This document shows, piece by piece, positions 9,274 to 16,789 of a stretch of 64,000 nucleotides of DNA. Position numbers and translations under genes: made by a program. Position 1 is the stretch's first letter, and every line of letters begins with the position of its first letter. The DNA comes from CAWEBF01 sp963807235 (lineage in GTDB: Bacteria > Acidobacteriota > Vicinamibacteria > Vicinamibacterales > UBA2999). The notes beneath the pieces were generated by a model, which did not search any database, had not been told where the DNA came from, and saw only the letters and a program-made list of their open reading frames with translations. The stretch is taken from positions 62,001 through 126,000 of the forward strand of contig CAWEBF010000034.1 of NCBI GenBank assembly GCA_963807235.1, read 5' to 3'.

Positions 9274-9730
9274 ATTCTTCGCCCTGCCGCGGGCCGAGGG
9301 CGAACGTCATCGTTCCATCCGCAACGATCCTGCCGTTCACACGCGCCAGGCCCTCAAAGACGCCCATCCGGCTTCGTAATCGCTTCACGCGCGCTTCGAT
9401 CTCCACCACGTCGCCGGCGTAGACCGGCGCGCGAAACCGCACGCGCTCGATCCCGCCGAAGAGAATCAGGCGTCCCCGGTTCTCCGGCTTCGACAGGATC
9501 AGGATCGCTCCGACCTGCGCCACGCATTCAGTGAGGATCGTCGGGGGCATTGCCGGACGTTCTCCCGGGACGCTCGAGAGGTAGCGCTCGTTGGCCGACA
9601 CGTTCTTGATGCCGACGATCCGCCGATCGGGTTCGAGCTCCGTGATCCGATCGACGAGCAGGAACGGATAGCGGTGCGGAAGAATCCGTTCGATGGCGTT
9701 GCTGTCGAGCGGCAGTGTCAGCGCGTCCAT
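9272..9730 (-). CDS. fabZ: FabZ-like 3-hydroxyacyl-ACP dehydratase
   Basis: A 152-residue hotdog-fold protein. The catalytic histidine is in LPHRYPFLLVDRI. The catalytic acid is in PAMPPTILTECVAQVGAIL, which replaces the usual HFPGxPVMPGVLIIEALAQ. Near the C-terminus, the FGGIERVRFRAPVYAGDVVEI strand is typical of the family. It would remove water from 3-hydroxyacyl-ACP in fatty-acid elongation. The central motif departs from canonical FabZ, so a related hydroxyacyl dehydratase is possible. No other fatty-acid genes are adjacent. It is divergent from the GAF-PP2C gene, with 41 bp between the starts. Confidence 0.8.
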   Translation of the reverse strand: MDALTLPLDSNAIERILPHRYPFLLVDRITELEPDRRIVGIKNVSANERYLSSVPGERPAMPPTILTECVAQVGAILILSKPENRGRLILFGGIERVRFRAPVYAGDVVEIEARVKRLRSRMGVFEGLARVNGRIVADGTMTFALGPRQGEE

Positions 9731-9742
9731 GGGCCCGGCCAG

Positions 9743-9748
9743 TATAAT
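9743..9748 (+). promoter_or_regulatory. Candidate -10 box of the GAF-PP2C gene
   Basis: A perfect TATAAT lies 23 bp before the ATG at 9772 in the short divergent region with fabZ. No good -35 hexamer is seen at the right distance, where the fabZ start codon lies. The call rests on the exact hexamer and AT-rich surroundings in an otherwise GC-rich region. Confidence 0.4.
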
Positions 9749-9771
9749 TCGTTCAAATCGTCCGCACCCTG

Positions 9772-11583
9772 ATGAGCACCCCGCCGGTCCCCGGCCCCGA
9801 CGCACGCACCGCGCCTCGCCCGGCCACCGACACCGAGCTGCTGTCGACGCTGTTCGAGCTGGGCCGCGAGGTGACCGCGGTGCTCGACCTCGAAGACCTG
9901 CTGGAGAAGATTCCGCAGCTCATCGCGCGCCTCACCAGGTTCAGCGCATTCTCCGTGTACCTGCTGGACGAGAAGAAGCAGGAGTTGCGCATCGCGTACG
10001 CCGTGGGCTATCCCGAAGGTGCGGCGAACACCATGCGCCTCAAAGTGGGCCAAGGCGTCGTCGGCGCCGCGGTGGAGGAGGGCCGTCCCATCCTGGTCAA
10101 CGACATCCGCCGGGAACCCCGCTATATGGGTCCGCTACACAACATGCTGTCGCAGCTCGCCGTGCCGATGCGCCGCAAGGGCCGCGTGGTCGGCGCCCTG
10201 AACCTCCTCAGCGAGGCCGAGGCCGCCTTCACATCGCAGGACGAGGCGCTGCTTCGACAGTTCGCCGCGCACGTGGCCGTGGCCATCGAGAACGCGCGTC
10301 TCTTCCGATCGGAGCGCCAATACGTCGACACGCTCGAGACGCTGGCGGAGATCGGCCGCGAGATGTCGTCGATCCTGGACCTGGACGCGCTGCTCGCGCG
10401 GATCGCGAGCCTGACCAAGCGCCTCATCGACTACCGGACGTTCGGCATCCTGCTCGTGAACGAGGAGACCGGCGATCTGGAGATGAAGCTGGCCGTGCGC
10501 TACGGCAAGGGGGCCGAGTCCAAGCACGTGAAGCTGGGCGAGGGGCTGGTCGGCTGGTCGGCGTTGCACAAGGAAGCCGTACTCGTCTCAGACGTCTCAC
10601 AGGACCCGCGCTACATCAGTTGGGTCGAGGACGCGCGCTCCGAGCTGGTGATCCCGATGCTGTCGAAGGACCGGTGCGTCGGCGTCTTCGACCTCGAGAG
10701 CCCGGAGCTGGACGCCTTCACCAAGGAGCACAAGGAGCTGCTGACGCTGCTGGCCAGCCAGGCCGCGGTGGCCATCGAGAATGCGCGCCTCTACGAGCAG
10801 GTCCGGCGCAGCGAGGAGCGGTTCGAGAAGGAGCTGCGGTTCGCGCAGCGGGTGCAGATCGCGCTGCTGCCGACCGGGCTGCCGCGCCACCTGGACGAAG
10901 CCGACGTGGCGGCGAGCTTCGAGGCGGCCCGCGAGCTGGGAGGCGACCTGCACGATTTCCTGCTGCCCGAACCGAAGACGCTCGTCGTTGCCGTGGGCGA
11001 CGTGTCCGGGAAGGGCGCGCCGGCCGCGATTTACGGAGCCTTTGTCGCGGAGCTGGTGCGCGCGCGCACCATGCGGCGCCACTTCTCGCCCGCGCTGTTC
11101 CGCGTGTCAGGCGTGCTGCAGGCGATGAACATGATCCTCCATGAGCGGCAGCTCGAGGAGTACTACTGCACGCTCTGTTACGCGCTCTTCGACTTTTCGC
11201 GGGGCGTCGTGACGCTGGCCAATTCCGGCTTGCCCTACCCGATCCACTGTTCGTCGGACACGTGTTCCCAGATCGAGCTGCCTGGCGTGCCGCTCGGCTC
11301 CTTCGCCGGCGTGACCTACGACGAACTGGAGCTGCCGCTGAAGCCGAACGACGTGTTCGTGTTCTGCACCGACGGCGTGTTCGAGGCGTTGAACGAGGAC
11401 GGCGTGGAGTTCGGTGCGGCGCGTGTCTGCGAGATCGTCGAACAGAACCGGCACCTGACGGCCCGCGGCATCGTGGACGCCGTGTTTCAGGGCGTCACCG
11501 ATTTCCGCGGGGCGAGAACGCAGGACGACGATATGACCGCGGTGGCGGTGAAGATTCGCGGACTGTCGGGGGCTAGTTCGTAG
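9772..11583 (+). CDS. GAF-GAF-SpoIIE/PP2C serine phosphatase
   Basis: A 603-residue soluble protein. Two GAF domains (residues ~20-180 and ~185-345) show typical YVDTLETLAEIGREMSS linkers and VAIENARLF ends. A short coiled linker (RSEERFEKELRFAQRVQIALLP) follows. The C-terminal SpoIIE/PP2C domain has metal-binding acids in GGDLHDF, VGDVSGKG, CTDGVFEA and DDDMTAVAV. This family dephosphorylates anti-sigma-factor antagonists in partner-switching systems. No antagonist or anti-sigma kinase lies nearby, so its partner must be elsewhere. The TAG stop at 11581 lies inside a heptamer array. Confidence 0.88.
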   Translation: MSTPPVPGPDARTAPRPATDTELLSTLFELGREVTAVLDLEDLLEKIPQLIARLTRFSAFSVYLLDEKKQELRIAYAVGYPEGAANTMRLKVGQGVVGAAVEEGRPILVNDIRREPRYMGPLHNMLSQLAVPMRRKGRVVGALNLLSEAEAAFTSQDEALLRQFAAHVAVAIENARLFRSERQYVDTLETLAEIGREMSSILDLDALLARIASLTKRLIDYRTFGILLVNEETGDLEMKLAVRYGKGAESKHVKLGEGLVGWSALHKEAVLVSDVSQDPRYISWVEDARSELVIPMLSKDRCVGVFDLESPELDAFTKEHKELLTLLASQAAVAIENARLYEQVRRSEERFEKELRFAQRVQIALLPTGLPRHLDEADVAASFEAARELGGDLHDFLLPEPKTLVVAVGDVSGKGAPAAIYGAFVAELVRARTMRRHFSPALFRVSGVLQAMNMILHERQLEEYYCTLCYALFDFSRGVVTLANSGLPYPIHCSSDTCSQIELPGVPLGSFAGVTYDELELPLKPNDVFVFCTDGVFEALNEDGVEFGAARVCEIVEQNRHLTARGIVDAVFQGVTDFRGARTQDDDMTAVAVKIRGLSGASS

Positions 11584-11612
11584 TTCGTAGGTTCGTGGTC
11601 CGTAGTCGTGCA
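11574..11612. repeat. TAGTTCG heptamer array
   Basis: Units TAGTTCG, TAGTTCG, TAGGTTCG, TGGTCCG and TAGTCG run across the 3' end of the GAF-PP2C gene. The second unit provides its TAG stop. Degenerate CCACGAA copies continue to about 11660. The unit is the complement of the CGAACTA type at 9220-9273 and 46571-46606. Confidence 0.75.
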
Positions 11613-11661
11613 GTTGTTCGTGGTCGCAGTAACCACGAAGCCGACAGAACCACGAACAGCG

Positions 11662-12015
11662 TTAGTCCCGAGTATCCCTGTCCTCTTCCTGTATGTGCAG
11701 GCCGATCGAGCGGCCGCCGAACGACGCCACCTGATTCACCTTGCCCTTGACCTGCAGGCGGGCGCCCTTGGTCGGCGTGCCGCGCTCCCGCGCCAGCACG
11801 TTGATCTCACCCGTGCTGTCCTGGATCGTGTACATGCCGACGGGAACGATCGATGCCCCGAACGCGGTGGTGACCGTGCCGGTGACGCTCACGGACTTGT
11901 TCTGATAACGGCCCGGATCAGCCTTGAGCTCGTTGATGGTGACGCTGCGGGCTGCGCAGCTCGTCAACACCACGCTGGCCAGGAGCACGGCGCTTGCACG
12001 AAGCACTCGGGTCAT
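11662..12015 (-). CDS. Small OB-fold-like lipoprotein
   Basis: A 117-residue protein with a lipoprotein signal peptide (ASAVLLASVVLTSCAARS; lipobox LTSC). The mature part, SVTINELKADPGRYQNKSVSVTGTV then YTIQDSTGEINV, resembles OB-fold proteins of the tRNA_anti or YgiW-like type. Such domains bind small anionic ligands or nucleic acid; the role here is unknown. The ATG at 12015 is preceded by a strong GGAGG. The 236-bp region upstream, between it and glnA, shows no other gene. Confidence 0.7.
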   Translation of the reverse strand: MTRVLRASAVLLASVVLTSCAARSVTINELKADPGRYQNKSVSVTGTVTTAFGASIVPVGMYTIQDSTGEINVLARERGTPTKGARLQVKGKVNQVASFGGRSIGLHIQEEDRDTRD

Positions 12016-12251
12016 GGTGTCCCTCCGGGAACGATGTCTCAACTGGTCGCGCTCGGACCGCCTGTGAAGCTGCCGGAATGCGGCGATGCCAGCGCCTGCC
12101 TGAATAAACGCACTCCGGTGGCCCGGCGCGACCACCCTAGCTACGATCAAAGTCTGTGCCCAGTCCGAGTATGCCCTTTTCGGCCTGAATCAGGTGTTCA
12201 CAAAAGCAACCGTCCTGTCGGGGTGTCATTTCTGGAGGACGGCTGCTCGAG

Positions 12252-13697
12252 CTACGCCTGTCGGCTCCAGCTCCGGGCTCCAAGCCGGCTCTGGGCTCGC
12301 AGGCTTTTGGCCTGCCAAGAGCTTCTGAAGTCTGAAGTCTGAATTGTGCAGTAGGTATTTAAGTACCGCTCGATCTCCCACGCCGACACCTGGCGGATGT
12401 AGCTGTCCCATTCCGTTCGCTTGGCCGTGATGAAGTGATCGAACAGGTGATCGCCGAGCGTCTCACGCATCAAGGCGCTCTTTTCCAGTTCGTCCAGGGC
12501 GTCGCTCAAGCTGCCCGGCAGCTCGTCGATGCGCAGGTGGCGCCGCTCGCGATGGCTCATCGTGTAGATGTTCTTGTTCACCGGGGGCCCCGGGTCCAGC
12601 TTGCGTTCCATTCCGTCCAGCCCGGCGCGCAGCATGACGGCGAGCGCCAGATACGGATTACAGGACGGGTCTGGCATGCGCAGCTCGATTCGCGTGTTCT
12701 CGCCGCGTTCGGCGGGCACCCGGATGAGCGGGCTCCTGTTCTTTTCGGACCACGCTATGGCGGTGGGCGCTTCGTAGCCTGGCACCAGGCGTTTGTAGGA
12801 ATTCACCAGCGGGTTCGTGATCGCGCAGAAGCTCTTGGCGTGCCGCAGCAGGCCGCCGATGTAGTGGAGGCACGTGTCGCTCAGCTGTGAGGGCCGCGCC
12901 TTGTCGTGGAAGAGATTCGCGCCGCGCCCGTACAGCGACTGGTGCGTATGCATGCCGCTGCCGTTGATGCCGAAGACCGGCTTGGGCATGAAAGTCGCGT
13001 GCAGCCCGTTGCGGTTCGCCACGTTCTTCACGATGAACCGGAACGTGCTGACGTTGTCGGCGGTCACCAGCGCGTCGTCGTGGCGGAAGTCGATCTCGTG
13101 CTGTCCCGGCGCGACTTCGTGATGGGCGGCCTCCACATGGAAGCCCATCTGCTCCAGCGCCAGCACGATCTCCCGGCGCACGTCCTCGCCCAGGTCCACC
13201 GGGGTCAGGTCGAAGTAGCCGCCCGAGTCGTGCGTCTCGCGCGTCGGCTCGCCCCCGGGTCCGCGCTGAAACAGGAAGAACTCGGCCTCCGGACCGGCCC
13301 GCATCGCATACCCGCGTTCGTCGGCAAAGGCCAGGGCGCGCTTGAGCGTGGACCGCGGGCACCCCACAAAGGGCGTCCCATCGGGGTTCACGATGTCGCA
13401 GATCACGCGGCCGACCCGCTCCGAACCGTCGTAGGTCCACGGCAGGACCTGGAAGGTGCCGAGGTCCGGCCGCAGGAACATGTCGGACTCTTCGATCCGG
13501 GCGAAGCCCTCGATGGATGAACCGTCGAACATGATGCGGCCGTCCAGCGCGTCCCGGAACTGCCGGTCTGGTACCTCGACGTTCTTGGTGCTCCCGAAGA
13601 TGTCGGTGAACTGGAGCCGCAGGAACTTGACCTTTTCGCGCTCGGCTCGCTCGACGATGCGCGCTTTGGGGTCTTCCTTCGTCAGGGGCGGGACCAT
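12252..13697 (-). CDS. glnA: Glutamine synthetase type I (alpha-like), with repeat-derived C-terminal extension
   Basis: A 481-residue ATP-dependent glutamate-ammonia ligase. Beta-grasp region: RLQFTDIFGSTKNVEV. Metal and substrate motifs: FDGSSIEGF, GPEAEFFLF, GQHEIDF, GINGSGMHTHQSL, NPLVNSYKRLVPGYEAP, NRSPLIRVP and RIELRMPDPSCNPYLA. NIYTMSHRER stands where adenylylated enzymes have NLYDLPPEE, which fits the alpha type. Family homology ends at WEIERYLNTY (about residue 445). The last ~35 residues (from TIQTSDFRSSWQAKSLRA) are a translated heptamer array, so the normal stop seems to have been replaced. The catalytic core is complete and the enzyme is probably functional. Confidence 0.93.
   Translation of the reverse strand: MVPPLTKEDPKARIVERAEREKVKFLRLQFTDIFGSTKNVEVPDRQFRDALDGRIMFDGSSIEGFARIEESDMFLRPDLGTFQVLPWTYDGSERVGRVICDIVNPDGTPFVGCPRSTLKRALAFADERGYAMRAGPEAEFFLFQRGPGGEPTRETHDSGGYFDLTPVDLGEDVRREIVLALEQMGFHVEAAHHEVAPGQHEIDFRHDDALVTADNVSTFRFIVKNVANRNGLHATFMPKPVFGINGSGMHTHQSLYGRGANLFHDKARPSQLSDTCLHYIGGLLRHAKSFCAITNPLVNSYKRLVPGYEAPTAIAWSEKNRSPLIRVPAERGENTRIELRMPDPSCNPYLALAVMLRAGLDGMERKLDPGPPVNKNIYTMSHRERRHLRIDELPGSLSDALDELEKSALMRETLGDHLFDHFITAKRTEWDSYIRQVSAWEIERYLNTYCTIQTSDFRSSWQAKSLRAQSRLGARSWSRQA
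12262..12345. repeat. GGCTCCA and GAAGTCT heptamer arrays within the 3' end of glnA
   Basis: Units GGCTCCA, GCTCCGG, GCTCCAA and GGCTCTG, a small CAGGC-TTTTG-GCCTG hairpin, then GAAGTCT-GAAGTCT-GAATTG. All are read as the C-terminal extension of glutamine synthetase on the minus strand. Confidence 0.75.
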
Positions 13698-13784
13698 TGC
13701 GGAATTATGCCAACTTTTCCCCAGCCGCCCGCGTCAGACCAGTTATCGGGGCGTGGCGGGCCCCGCTTGCTGGAGGAAAGGTTC

Positions 13785-14666
13785 ATGCGAAAGAAGTCAA
13801 TCGGCCTCACGGCGGTTTCCGCCATGGTCGCCGGACTCGTGCTCGCGTCTGACGTCGGCGCCCAGGGTCGTGGGGGCGCACCGGGGGACACCCCTCGGGC
13901 GGACACGAGCCTCTTCGAGGGGTTCGGGTCGTCGATCGGCGCGACCGTGAGAGACGCCAGCTCCGCGGAACTGACCGCGGCGGGCGTGTCGCAGCCGGGC
14001 GGGGCGTTCGTGATACGCGTCAACGAAGACGGGGCGGCCGCGAAGGCGGGGCTGATGGCCAACGACCTCGTGGTCGAATTCGACGGTGAACAGGTGCGAA
14101 GCGCCATTCACCTGGTGCGGCTGGTCCGAGAGACTGCCGTAGGCCGAAGCGTCAAGACCACGTTGGTGCGTGACAAGGCGCGGCGCACGGTTGAACTCGT
14201 GCCCACCGACCGGGCGTCCATCGTGATCGACAACGAGGCGATTCGTCGTCAGGTGGAACGCGCGACACGAAATCTCCCGCGGCTGCGGGTGGACATCGAC
14301 CCCGACCGGTTCGGCCCCGACTTCCCGTTCGGGGATCGCGGGCGCCTCGGCGTGCGGCTCCTGCCGCTCTCCGACCAGCTGGCAACCTACTTCGGTGTCA
14401 AGGACGGAGTGCTTGTGGCGTCGGTGGAGACCGACTCTCCGGCCGCGCGCGCGGGATTGAGGGCCGGCGACGTAATCGTGATGGTCAACAACCGGCCGGT
14501 GAACGATGCGCGCGACGTGTCGAACGAGATCGGCCAAGGGGAATCGGCGCTGAGCCTCACCGTGATGCGCGACAAGAAGGAGGTCGCCATCAAGGCCACC
14601 GTGCCCGAGCCAGAGTCGCCGACACAGCCGCAACGGGGCGCCACACGCCGCGGCCGCTCCGTGTAA
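13785..14666 (+). CDS. Exported two-PDZ-domain protein
   Basis: A 293-residue protein with a signal peptide (KKSIGLTAVSAMVAGLVLASDVGAQG) and two PDZ domains. PDZ1 (~45-150) carries VIRVNEDGAAAKAGLMANDLVVEFDGEQV. PDZ2 (~185-275) carries LVASVETDSPAARAGLRAGDVIVMVNNRPV. No trypsin-like protease domain is present, unlike HtrA/DegP, so it is probably a periplasmic adaptor or peptide-binding protein. The C-terminus is basic (RGATRRGRSV). The ATG at 13785 follows a GGAGG ribosome site at 13772; an in-frame ATG at 13707 would remove the signal peptide. It diverges from glnA. Confidence 0.82.
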   Translation: MRKKSIGLTAVSAMVAGLVLASDVGAQGRGGAPGDTPRADTSLFEGFGSSIGATVRDASSAELTAAGVSQPGGAFVIRVNEDGAAAKAGLMANDLVVEFDGEQVRSAIHLVRLVRETAVGRSVKTTLVRDKARRTVELVPTDRASIVIDNEAIRRQVERATRNLPRLRVDIDPDRFGPDFPFGDRGRLGVRLLPLSDQLATYFGVKDGVLVASVETDSPAARAGLRAGDVIVMVNNRPVNDARDVSNEIGQGESALSLTVMRDKKEVAIKATVPEPESPTQPQRGATRRGRSV

Positions 14667-14693
14667 GCGCTGGAGCAGGTCCGGCCTTCTGCA

Positions 14694-14727
14694 GTTTGTG
14701 AATTGTGAATTGTGAATTGTGAATTGA
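14694..14727. repeat. GTGAATT heptamer array
   Basis: Four exact GTGAATT units lie between the convergent PDZ and GAF genes. The array is preceded by CCGGCCTTCT (14681-14690), the same flank found before the identical array at 49639. It is stop-free when read on the minus strand. Confidence 0.85.
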
Positions 14728-14730
14728 CCT

Positions 14731-15912
14731 TTAAGACCCGGTAGCTTCGAACTGGGGCGGCGTTACCGGGGGCGGGTCGCCGGCATCCTCGCGGGTGTCG
14801 GCGCCTGTTTCAGCCAGCACGGCCGCGAACTGGGCGGCGACAAGCCGGGCCAGGACTCCCACCGAACCGAAATCCGCTTCCTGCGACAGTTCGGCGGCCA
14901 GCACTCCAACGGGCCCGTCGGGGCCCACCAGCGGCGCCGCAAACGCGGCGCGCCTGCCCGCGTCCGCGGCCGACGTCCGGCACCGGCCGCTGTGCCAGGC
15001 TCGTGTGATCAGGTTCTCGTCGCTCAGCGGCACTCGCCCGAGCCGTTGAGCCACGTTGTCGGGGTAGCCATGCACTGCCCCGACCACCAGCCCGTCGGCG
15101 TCGCGTGTCCAGAGAACCAGTCCGTCGGCGTGCAGCACGGCGGCTGCCTGTTGCAGGAGGTCCGGCAGGTCGGACGCATTGCGCACGCGCCCGATCCGCT
15201 CGCACACTTCTGCGACCTCGTCCCCCGATGGTCCTGCCAGGTTCAACGTCGGCGCGGGCGACGCAGGCTCGACTGGCGCCTCGAGGCCGAGCACTACCGG
15301 CCGATCTTCCTCGGCCCCGACTGGCGCGCGTCTCCGCGCAAACAGCAGGAGGCCAACAGCCCACGTGAGAGCCCAGGCCCCGCCCGCGCCCGCCGCGCCC
15401 TGCCACCAGCGAAGCTGCAACGCGCCGATCTCCGCCGCCACGCTCTCTCGAAGCGCCGGCAGTTCGGTTTGCACCGCGGCGGACGCCGGCTTGCCGTTGC
15501 TTTCCACCGCGTCCAGCGCCATCAACGTTCGACCGGCGTCGAAGTTCGCGCGGGCGCCGTCCACCGTCTCCCGCAGGCGCTGGAGCGCCTCGGCCAGCCG
15601 CGAACGCGGCACCATCGCTACGCCCGGCAGGGCCGAATCCAGCTCTGCCGCACGTCCATGCAGCTCATCGATCAGGCCGGATGTGGCTGTGAACCAGGCA
15701 TACCCGGCTCCGCCCAGCGTTTCGAACGTTTGGAACGCGGCACCGAGTCTCGCCGTGCGTTCCACGAGGGCGTCGATTCTGACGTCGGCCACCTGGTGCG
15801 TTGACGCGAGCATCTGGGCGCGTGTGAAGCAATACCAGATGGTTCCTGCCGCGCTCAGCCCAATCGTCGCGAGCACGACGAGCCCGACCGTATGAGCGCG
15901 CGGAGCCCGCAT
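14731..15912 (-). CDS. Membrane sensor protein with C-terminal GAF domain
   Basis: A 393-residue protein with an N-terminal membrane segment (TVGLVVLATIGLSAAGTIWYCF), then a periplasmic helical region (~35-160) resembling four-helix sensor domains. A second membrane segment (AGGAWALTWAVGLLLFARRR) and a proline- and alanine-rich linker follow. A C-terminal GAF-like domain (~245-375) contains CERIGRVRNASDLPDLLQQAAAVL and VGPDGPVGVLAAELS. No kinase, cyclase or effector domain is attached, so it may signal by protein contact or sense redox or small ligands. Start is at 15912 with no neighbour on the same strand within 100 bp. Confidence 0.7.
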   Translation of the reverse strand: MRAPRAHTVGLVVLATIGLSAAGTIWYCFTRAQMLASTHQVADVRIDALVERTARLGAAFQTFETLGGAGYAWFTATSGLIDELHGRAAELDSALPGVAMVPRSRLAEALQRLRETVDGARANFDAGRTLMALDAVESNGKPASAAVQTELPALRESVAAEIGALQLRWWQGAAGAGGAWALTWAVGLLLFARRRAPVGAEEDRPVVLGLEAPVEPASPAPTLNLAGPSGDEVAEVCERIGRVRNASDLPDLLQQAAAVLHADGLVLWTRDADGLVVGAVHGYPDNVAQRLGRVPLSDENLITRAWHSGRCRTSAADAGRRAAFAAPLVGPDGPVGVLAAELSQEADFGSVGVLARLVAAQFAAVLAETGADTREDAGDPPPVTPPQFEATGS

Positions 15913-15938
15913 CGAATGCAGGATAGCAGGGATTGCGT

Positions 15939-16010
15939 GGCTCCAGGCTCCAGGCCCCGGGCTTCAGGCCCTCTTCCTTTTGCCTTTAGCCTTTAGCCTT
16001 TTGCCTTGAC
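15939..16010. repeat. GGCTCCA and GCCTTTA heptamer arrays
   Basis: A GGCTCCA-GGCTCCA-GGCCCCG-GGCTTCA array (15939-15969) leads into TCTTCCT-TTTGCCT-TTAGCCT-TTAGCCT-TTTGCCT units (15971-16008). It lies between the GAF sensor start and the ccdA stop, both on the minus strand. The order of unit types matches that in the 1580-2330 block. Confidence 0.85.
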
Positions 16011-16017
16011 CGTGCTC

Positions 16018-16758
16018 TTAATACACCGGCAGGTAAGGCGACAGCCACTGCGCGATCACCGTGAACCTGTTCGTGAAGATCAGCAGGCCGATGATGACGA
16101 GCAGCGCGCCCGACACGAGCTCGATCGCGTGGTAGTGACGGCGAATCCTTGCCATGGCGCCGAAGAACTTGTTGATCGCGAGACCCGTGACGAGAAACGG
16201 CACGCCGAGGCCGAGCGAATACGTCGCGAGCAGCTGCACCGCATCTCCAACGGTCTCGCGCGAGGCGCCCACCGCCAGGATGCCGGCGAGAATCGGCCCC
16301 AGACACGGCGTCCAGCCGAACGCGAACGCCGCACCGACCAGCATCGCGCCGATCGGGCCCGCGGGCTTGCGCTTCGTCTGCACCTGTTTGGTCTGGTACA
16401 GCCACTCGATGCGCAGCACGCCCATCGTGTGAAGGCCGAAGATGATGATCACGACTCCGGCCAGACGGCTCAGGATGGGCAGACGCTCGATGAGAAACTG
16501 GCCCGCGGCGCTGGCCGTCGCGCCCAGGGCCACGAACACCAGTGAGAACCCGAGAATGAACGACAGCGACGCAACGATGATGCGCCCGCGGGCTCCCGAG
16601 GCCTCTGTGCTGGCTCGAGCGCCCGTGCCACGGAGCTCGTCGAGCGAAAGGCCCGAGACATACGACAGGTAGCCCGGCACGAGCGGCAGCACGCACGGGG
16701 AGATGAACGAGAGGAGCCCGGCTCCAAACGCCGCGAGCAGCGTGACGTTCTCTTCCAT
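16018..16758 (-). CDS. ccdA: CcdA-type cytochrome c biogenesis / thiol-disulfide transporter
   Basis: A 246-residue polytopic membrane protein of the CcdA/DsbD-beta family with six predicted helices. The redox cysteine pair is visible in FISPCVLPLVPGYLSYVSG and in FGWTPCLGPILAGI. It carries reducing equivalents from thioredoxin across the membrane for cytochrome c maturation or other periplasmic thiol reduction. Length is normal for the family. It follows nuoG by 31 bp on the same strand, so the two may be co-transcribed. No cytochrome c assembly genes are in the window. Confidence 0.88.
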   Translation of the reverse strand: MEENVTLLAAFGAGLLSFISPCVLPLVPGYLSYVSGLSLDELRGTGARASTEASGARGRIIVASLSFILGFSLVFVALGATASAAGQFLIERLPILSRLAGVVIIIFGLHTMGVLRIEWLYQTKQVQTKRKPAGPIGAMLVGAAFAFGWTPCLGPILAGILAVGASRETVGDAVQLLATYSLGLGVPFLVTGLAINKFFGAMARIRRHYHAIELVSGALLVIIGLLIFTNRFTVIAQWLSPYLPVY

Positions 16759-16789
16759 GGTGTTTGCCGATGCCGGCCGCTTCTCGTCC

